Positions 59,962 through 64,000 of a stretch of 64,000 bases of DNA are shown here, one piece after another. Origin of the DNA: Muribaculaceae bacterium Zag1 (GTDB lineage Bacteria; Bacteroidota; Bacteroidia; Bacteroidales; Muribaculaceae). The stretch spans positions 1-64,000 of the forward strand of contig NWBJ01000017.1 of NCBI GenBank assembly GCA_002633115.1, read 5' to 3'. Under the pieces are notes generated by a model. It had not been told where the DNA came from. It searched no databases and was given only the letters and a program-made list of their open reading frames with translations. Every line of letters begins with the position of its first letter. The stretch's first letter is position 1. The translations under genes were made by a program, and so were the position numbers.

Positions 59962-61311
59962 ATGTATCTTAAACGTAAGATTGACAAGTATTTAGAAGAT
60001 TGGGGGAACCAACCTCATAGGAAGCCCCTAATAATCAAGGGAGCGAGACAGATTGGCAAGACGGAAAGCGTACGCCATTTTGCCGCGGGCAGGTATGCCA
60101 ATTTCATTGAAATCAACTTCTCGGAACGCCCAGATTTCAAGAACATCACCGCCCAGGGTTATGATGTGGCCTCGGTCATAAGAAACATATCATACGTTGA
60201 CAATTCATTCAAACTGGAGCCTGGCAAGACTCTCATATTCTTTGATGAGCTTCAAGACTTCCCTGAGATTTCTACGGCATTGAAGTTCTTTAATCAAGAT
60301 GGGAGATACGATGTGATTTGCTCCAGGTCGATGCTCGGTTTGAACTACCATAAAATTGAAAGCAACAGCGTAGGCAATAAAATTGACTATGAAATGTTTT
60401 CTTTTGATTTTGAGGAATTTCTATGGGCTAAGGGATATGAAAACGACACTATAGAGGAACTGTATGGCTACCTGACCAAAATCCTCCCCATCCCCGAACT
60501 GCTTCATAATAAGATGATGACCCTCTATCGGGATTTCTGCATTTTGGGGGGTATGCCAGAGGTAGTAAGCAAGTATGTATCCACCGACTCATTTCAGGAT
60601 GTGCTTTCCATCCAAAAGCAGTTGATTCTTGACTATAAGGAGGATATCAGGAAATATGTGACGGGCCTTGACCAGACACGTATTCTCAATGTCTTTAGGC
60701 GCGTGCCAGTGCAATTAGCTCAGGAAAACAAGAAATTTCAAATAACCAAGATTGCCTCTGGTGCTAAGACCCGTGATTACTGGGGGTGCGTAGAGTGGTT
60801 GCTGGATGCTGGAGTAATTAATATCTGCTATTGCCTCAACTTCCCAGAACTCCCGCTAAAAGGCAACATCGACCCTTCTAAATATAAGCTCTACATGGCC
60901 GATACTGGACTGTTGGTAGGGATGCTGGACCCTCATGTCCAGGCCAACCTCAAATCAAACACAGCTTTGGGTACATACAAAGGAGCTTTGTACGAAAACG
61001 CCGCAGGTGAGGCTTTGCGCAAATCCGGTGCTCAGCTCTATTACTATAAGCGCCAAGATTCCACCCTCGAGGCCGATTTCTTCTTGCGTTCGCTGACCCA
61101 CTTGGTGCCAATAGAAGTAAAATCGGGCGACAATCAGTCAAAATCCCTCAGAACCCTGATCCAAAGCGATAAGTATTCCGACATCTCCTGGGGCATAAAG
61201 CTTATGGATGGCAATATAGGATGGATCAACCAAATCCTCTCCCTACCCATCTATTACGGATTCCTCCTCAACCGCTTCCTGACCGAATCTGACTCGATTC
61301 CCAAGAAGTAG
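59962..61311 (+). CDS. AAA ATPase with DUF4143 domain
   Basis: A 449-residue ATP-binding protein of the AAA_14/DUF4143 family, abundant in Bacteroidales accessory DNA, function not established. Walker A is IIKGARQIGKTESV near residue 26, Walker B is TLIFFDELQDFPEI near 92, and the DUF4143 nuclease-like C-terminus has EADFFLRS and VPIEVKSG near 375-385, the D-E-x-K pattern of PD-(D/E)xK folds. The gene is unbroken. A 32-nt tandem repeat stands before the start codon. Confidence 0.9.
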   Translation: MYLKRKIDKYLEDWGNQPHRKPLIIKGARQIGKTESVRHFAAGRYANFIEINFSERPDFKNITAQGYDVASVIRNISYVDNSFKLEPGKTLIFFDELQDFPEISTALKFFNQDGRYDVICSRSMLGLNYHKIESNSVGNKIDYEMFSFDFEEFLWAKGYENDTIEELYGYLTKILPIPELLHNKMMTLYRDFCILGGMPEVVSKYVSTDSFQDVLSIQKQLILDYKEDIRKYVTGLDQTRILNVFRRVPVQLAQENKKFQITKIASGAKTRDYWGCVEWLLDAGVINICYCLNFPELPLKGNIDPSKYKLYMADTGLLVGMLDPHVQANLKSNTALGTYKGALYENAAGEALRKSGAQLYYYKRQDSTLEADFFLRSLTHLVPIEVKSGDNQSKSLRTLIQSDKYSDISWGIKLMDGNIGWINQILSLPIYYGFLLNRFLTESDSIPKK

Positions 61312-61568
61312 GCGCAATAGACCCAGCCAACCACTACTCATCATCGGCCTTTGGCGATGAGGCGATGGTTACTCAACTGACACAGTCAAGTAAACAAGAA
61401 AAAATCATCAGAAACGGCTATTTCTAATTATGGCTATGGAGAACAACTTCAGAGGATGGGATGACGAGTTGGGTGGGCTGATTGACGAGTTCGGCGAAAA
61501 GTGATAGGTTTTTGTTGTGATTGAATTTAATTTTGCAGATATAATAACCCATAAAATTAAGGAATATT
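61312..61568. other. Intergenic stretch with a 24-codon frame
   Basis: An ATG at 61430 opens MAMENNFRGWDDELGGLIDE and ends at 61504; nothing supports it as a gene except its clean start and stop. TAATTTTG at 61528-61535 is a likely -7 box for the next gene. Confidence 0.4.
61528..61535 (+). promoter_or_regulatory. -7 box TAATTTTG for the large secreted protein
   Basis: TAATTTTG, 33 nt before the ATG at 61569. The -33 box is not clean. Confidence 0.5.
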
Positions 61569-64000
61569 ATGACAAAAATTTACAAGTTACTAACTATTGC
61601 TCTGGGATGCTTGACCATCTGTCACTCCCACCCAATGCAAGCCCAAGAATCATCTGGATCGGTGACTTGGGATTGGACTTCGGTAATCGATATTGCCGAG
61701 GGAGGCACATCGTGCGAAGATGGCCAGCTCATCCCCACAAGCGATGGCAACTGCGTAGGCATCTATACCACTGGTGGAGGAGGCAATATTTACGAAGGTC
61801 GTATTGTAAAGCTTGACATGGAGGGCCAAACTCTATGGCAGCGCCAAATCCAAGCCATTACTTCTACCACAGCGCAACGTGTGGCAGAAGGGCCCGACGG
61901 CACTCTATATGTAGCCGGAACTACAATGGATGGGGCTAACCTCAAGCCTTATGTTGTCTCTTTCGATAAAGATGGAAATGAAAACAATGCAATTGTGCTT
62001 GAAGATGCAGAGGACAAAATTTTGATTGGAGCTCTCACGGTGCTCTCGGATGGATTAGCCATTCAATACACTACTCGCAACAACACTACTTACAAAGGGA
62101 GCTATTACTATAAGTACTTTGATTTCGCTCTCGAAGAAAAGGCATCGAGCCACTATACTTCCTCTTCAACAATTAGCGTACCTGTCAACGTAGTGGCTAA
62201 TGACAAGGCTTTAGTGGTGGTTTTGGCAAGCGGATATTATGTGGATGGACAAATCCTTGTGTTCCCCACAGGGAGCAGCGACTCGCCAAAGACCTTCTCT
62301 GGCGATTACCAAGCAGGCTATGCCGATGCGGAAGACTTCTACTTTGTCAAATCCACATCCAACGCCTATGCCGTTGAGCGTTGCGCATTTGAAAATGGCT
62401 ACTTCAACACAAAGTGGAGCACTACATTAGAATTTGAGTACAATTATTATTCTCCCATGGTAAAAGCATGCGAGGATGGCAATGTGTATTTCTGGCACAA
62501 GACCAATTCGGTGCACCGCATAGCCAAGCTTTCTGCTGAAAATGGCTCTATAGAATGGACCAAACAATTGGTGATTGACGATACCGACATTTGTGAAGGA
62601 TATGCCTACACCCTTGGCGTAGCAGAAAATGGCGACTTTGTAGCTGGTGGTCACACTGGAGATTTCAAGGTGTTCTGGTATCGTTTAGCATCAAGCGATG
62701 GCGCCTACGTGTCGTCGATCAGTGAAGTAGTTAACGACGAGTTCGCTTACGCTTACACATACGATGAGATGTCGTCATTCTCTGAAGATACTTTCTTTTT
62801 CTGTGGTTTCTTACGTGAACTTGACTACACTGCTGGTCATACGCCATTCTTTGTGGCTTATGATATTGATTACCCGGACCAACACCTATGGGTTACAATG
62901 CCAGAATGCGGATATGTTCCAAGCGATTATCCGGGAGAAGGCTTAATTGCTACTGATGGTAGTGTCTATGTGGCATTAACAGTAAGCAATTCCCCTGCTT
63001 TGGCTAAATACAGTGAGGAAGGTGAGTTCTTATGGTATTCAAAATGTGGTGAGGGTATAACAGGCAAAGGGCTTTTCCTTAACCTTAACGAAGACGGCAG
63101 CATTACTCTGGTAGGTACAAGCGAGGGCGATAGCTACAGCACTACCTATACATTAGTAGCTAATTTCACACCTGAGGGTTCACTGATTTCTTCAGTTACT
63201 TTATCAAATGATGTGATGATGCCATCGATGCTTAACGCTCATTGGATGGAGGATGGGAGAATAGTGGTCACAACAAATGCTTACGACTCAATGTGGAATC
63301 GTTCCATACTAATAGAAATCATTTCTAAAGATGGTAATGTAGAGTCAATCACTATTCCGACAACAATAAATTTGAATCCTTATTCCGCCATGATTGACCA
63401 AAACGAAAACATTGTTGTTTTTGGTTATTCTTTCGATGCTGAGTATGTGTATCATCCGGCTGTAATGAAAATCGACTTAGAGGGCAACGTAGTATATGAA
63501 ACTGAGTTGTTGGCTAACGGTCAGTTATGGGATGCCTGGAGTGATTCAGAAGGTCGAACTTATGTGGTGGGAAGTTGTAATGACAACTATGCGTACTATG
63601 GCCTCCTTGACGCAAATGGTAATACTATAGAGGAAGTGGAAACTAAGGATCTTGGATATTACGAACAAGTAAAGGGTGAAAAAGATCAGCCTGTTATCGT
63701 AGGACCTCTTGCTCTCGAAGGCACTTATAAAATTATTGGTAGAATAGCAGCCCTTGTGCCAGGCACTACCACAATGCAGTGGATTAATGACATTGAATCT
63801 GCGGAAAATCCTACGTATGTTCTTGCCGTTAATGTGATGGAGAATGCTTATGCTGTGGCAGGATATGAAGACATGGGGTCTCAAGTGGCGGAGTTTCTTG
63901 TATTAGTTGATAAAGAAGGTAACCTTTTAAGCAAAGAAATTGCATCTGCCATACCAAATAATAATGATGATTATTATATTGCCTCCCTAGCCACCAACGC
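61569..64000 (+). CDS. Large secreted propeller-like protein, cut by the window edge
   Basis: An open frame of at least 810 codons from ATG 61569 with no stop before 64000. It has a signal peptide (MTKIYKLLTIALGCLTICHS, cut near QAQ) and then repeated units of the type LYVAGTTMDGANLKPYVVSF, GDFVAGGHTGDFKVFWYRL, ITLVGTSEGDSYSTTYTLVA and YVVGSCNDNYAYYGLLDANG, each about 90-110 residues apart. These resemble beta-propeller blades of the PQQ/SBBP or Kelch-like kind seen in Bacteroidetes surface proteins. The end is missing, so a sorting tail cannot be tested. Function unknown. Confidence 0.85.
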   Translation, partial: MTKIYKLLTIALGCLTICHSHPMQAQESSGSVTWDWTSVIDIAEGGTSCEDGQLIPTSDGNCVGIYTTGGGGNIYEGRIVKLDMEGQTLWQRQIQAITSTTAQRVAEGPDGTLYVAGTTMDGANLKPYVVSFDKDGNENNAIVLEDAEDKILIGALTVLSDGLAIQYTTRNNTTYKGSYYYKYFDFALEEKASSHYTSSSTISVPVNVVANDKALVVVLASGYYVDGQILVFPTGSSDSPKTFSGDYQAGYADAEDFYFVKSTSNAYAVERCAFENGYFNTKWSTTLEFEYNYYSPMVKACEDGNVYFWHKTNSVHRIAKLSAENGSIEWTKQLVIDDTDICEGYAYTLGVAENGDFVAGGHTGDFKVFWYRLASSDGAYVSSISEVVNDEFAYAYTYDEMSSFSEDTFFFCGFLRELDYTAGHTPFFVAYDIDYPDQHLWVTMPECGYVPSDYPGEGLIATDGSVYVALTVSNSPALAKYSEEGEFLWYSKCGEGITGKGLFLNLNEDGSITLVGTSEGDSYSTTYTLVANFTPEGSLISSVTLSNDVMMPSMLNAHWMEDGRIVVTTNAYDSMWNRSILIEIISKDGNVESITIPTTINLNPYSAMIDQNENIVVFGYSFDAEYVYHPAVMKIDLEGNVVYETELLANGQLWDAWSDSEGRTYVVGSCNDNYAYYGLLDANGNTIEEVETKDLGYYEQVKGEKDQPVIVGPLALEGTYKIIGRIAALVPGTTTMQWINDIESAENPTYVLAVNVMENAYAVAGYEDMGSQVAEFLVLVDKEGNLLSKEIASAIPNNNDDYYIASLATN

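Noticed and set aside
1-64000. tRNA, rRNA, transposase or integrase genes
   Set aside because: None recognised on reading both strands; a tRNA scan was not possible, so an overlooked tRNA cannot be fully excluded.

Overview
The window reads as a chromosomal segment of a gut-type Bacteroidales bacterium, possibly Muribaculaceae (family-level placement is inference). The evidence is a SusC/SusD polysaccharide utilisation locus with a hybrid two-component regulator, GldD/GldE, several secreted proteins with a Bacteroidetes C-terminal sorting-type tail, a DUF3256 protein, and many promoters with the Bacteroidetes -7 box TAnnTTTG.

Layout. 1-7515 (+): pdxJ, then an exbB / exbD / tonB energy-transducer set interrupted by a small four-helix-bundle gene, a GH2 lipoprotein, a HAD phosphatase and ribF. 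7607-11678 (-): GH3 beta-glucosidase and a uridine-kinase-like protein. 11796-14446 (+): ybaK, aroC and an outer-membrane phospholipase A. 14450-15208: a DUF4160-DUF2442 fusion and a fold-back element. 15374-16670 (+): pyrH-frr. 16933-29611: a beta-glucan PUL (susC, susD, a CBM-like lipid-free surface protein, GH16) with a divergent hybrid two-component regulator. 29716-34660 (-): AraC regulator, xseB, xseA, DUF3256 protein, DEAD-box helicase. 34864-38528 (+): gldE-gldD-phosphopantetheinyl transferase and apbE. 38687-44412 (-): an Omp28-like protein and two paralogous secreted proteins. 44786-53710: mutS, KDPG-aldolase family protein, GlmU-like protein, heparinase II/III protein, EamA transporter, threonine aldolase. 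53929-61311 is accessory DNA: orphan genes, a DUF4417 gene pair, a candidate small RNA, a HaeIII-family restriction-modification pair and an AAA/DUF4143 ATPase behind a 32-nt tandem repeat. From 61569 a large secreted protein runs off the right edge.

The most unusual aspect is the intergenic space. At least seven unrelated sequence families of short-word repeats share one architecture: a 7-12 nt word repeated several times on one side and its reverse complement on the other, giving near-perfect fold-backs of 18-37 bp that abut stop codons. Examples use the words AAATGAA, CCAAAAA, CATAAGGA, ACACAGATTT, CACGGAG and CGTAAGCA. In the CGTAAGC family the two arms of each copy match each other but differ from other copies. 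At exbB and at the aldolase gene the fold-back contains an inverted copy of the gene's own last codons. One fold-back (1850-2316) encloses a four-helix-bundle protein gene, the same arrangement as the intervening sequences of bacterial 23S rRNA genes. I propose these elements as the candidate undescribed system; the mechanism is inference.

No rRNA, tRNA, transposase, integrase, reverse transcriptase or CRISPR array was recognised by eye.
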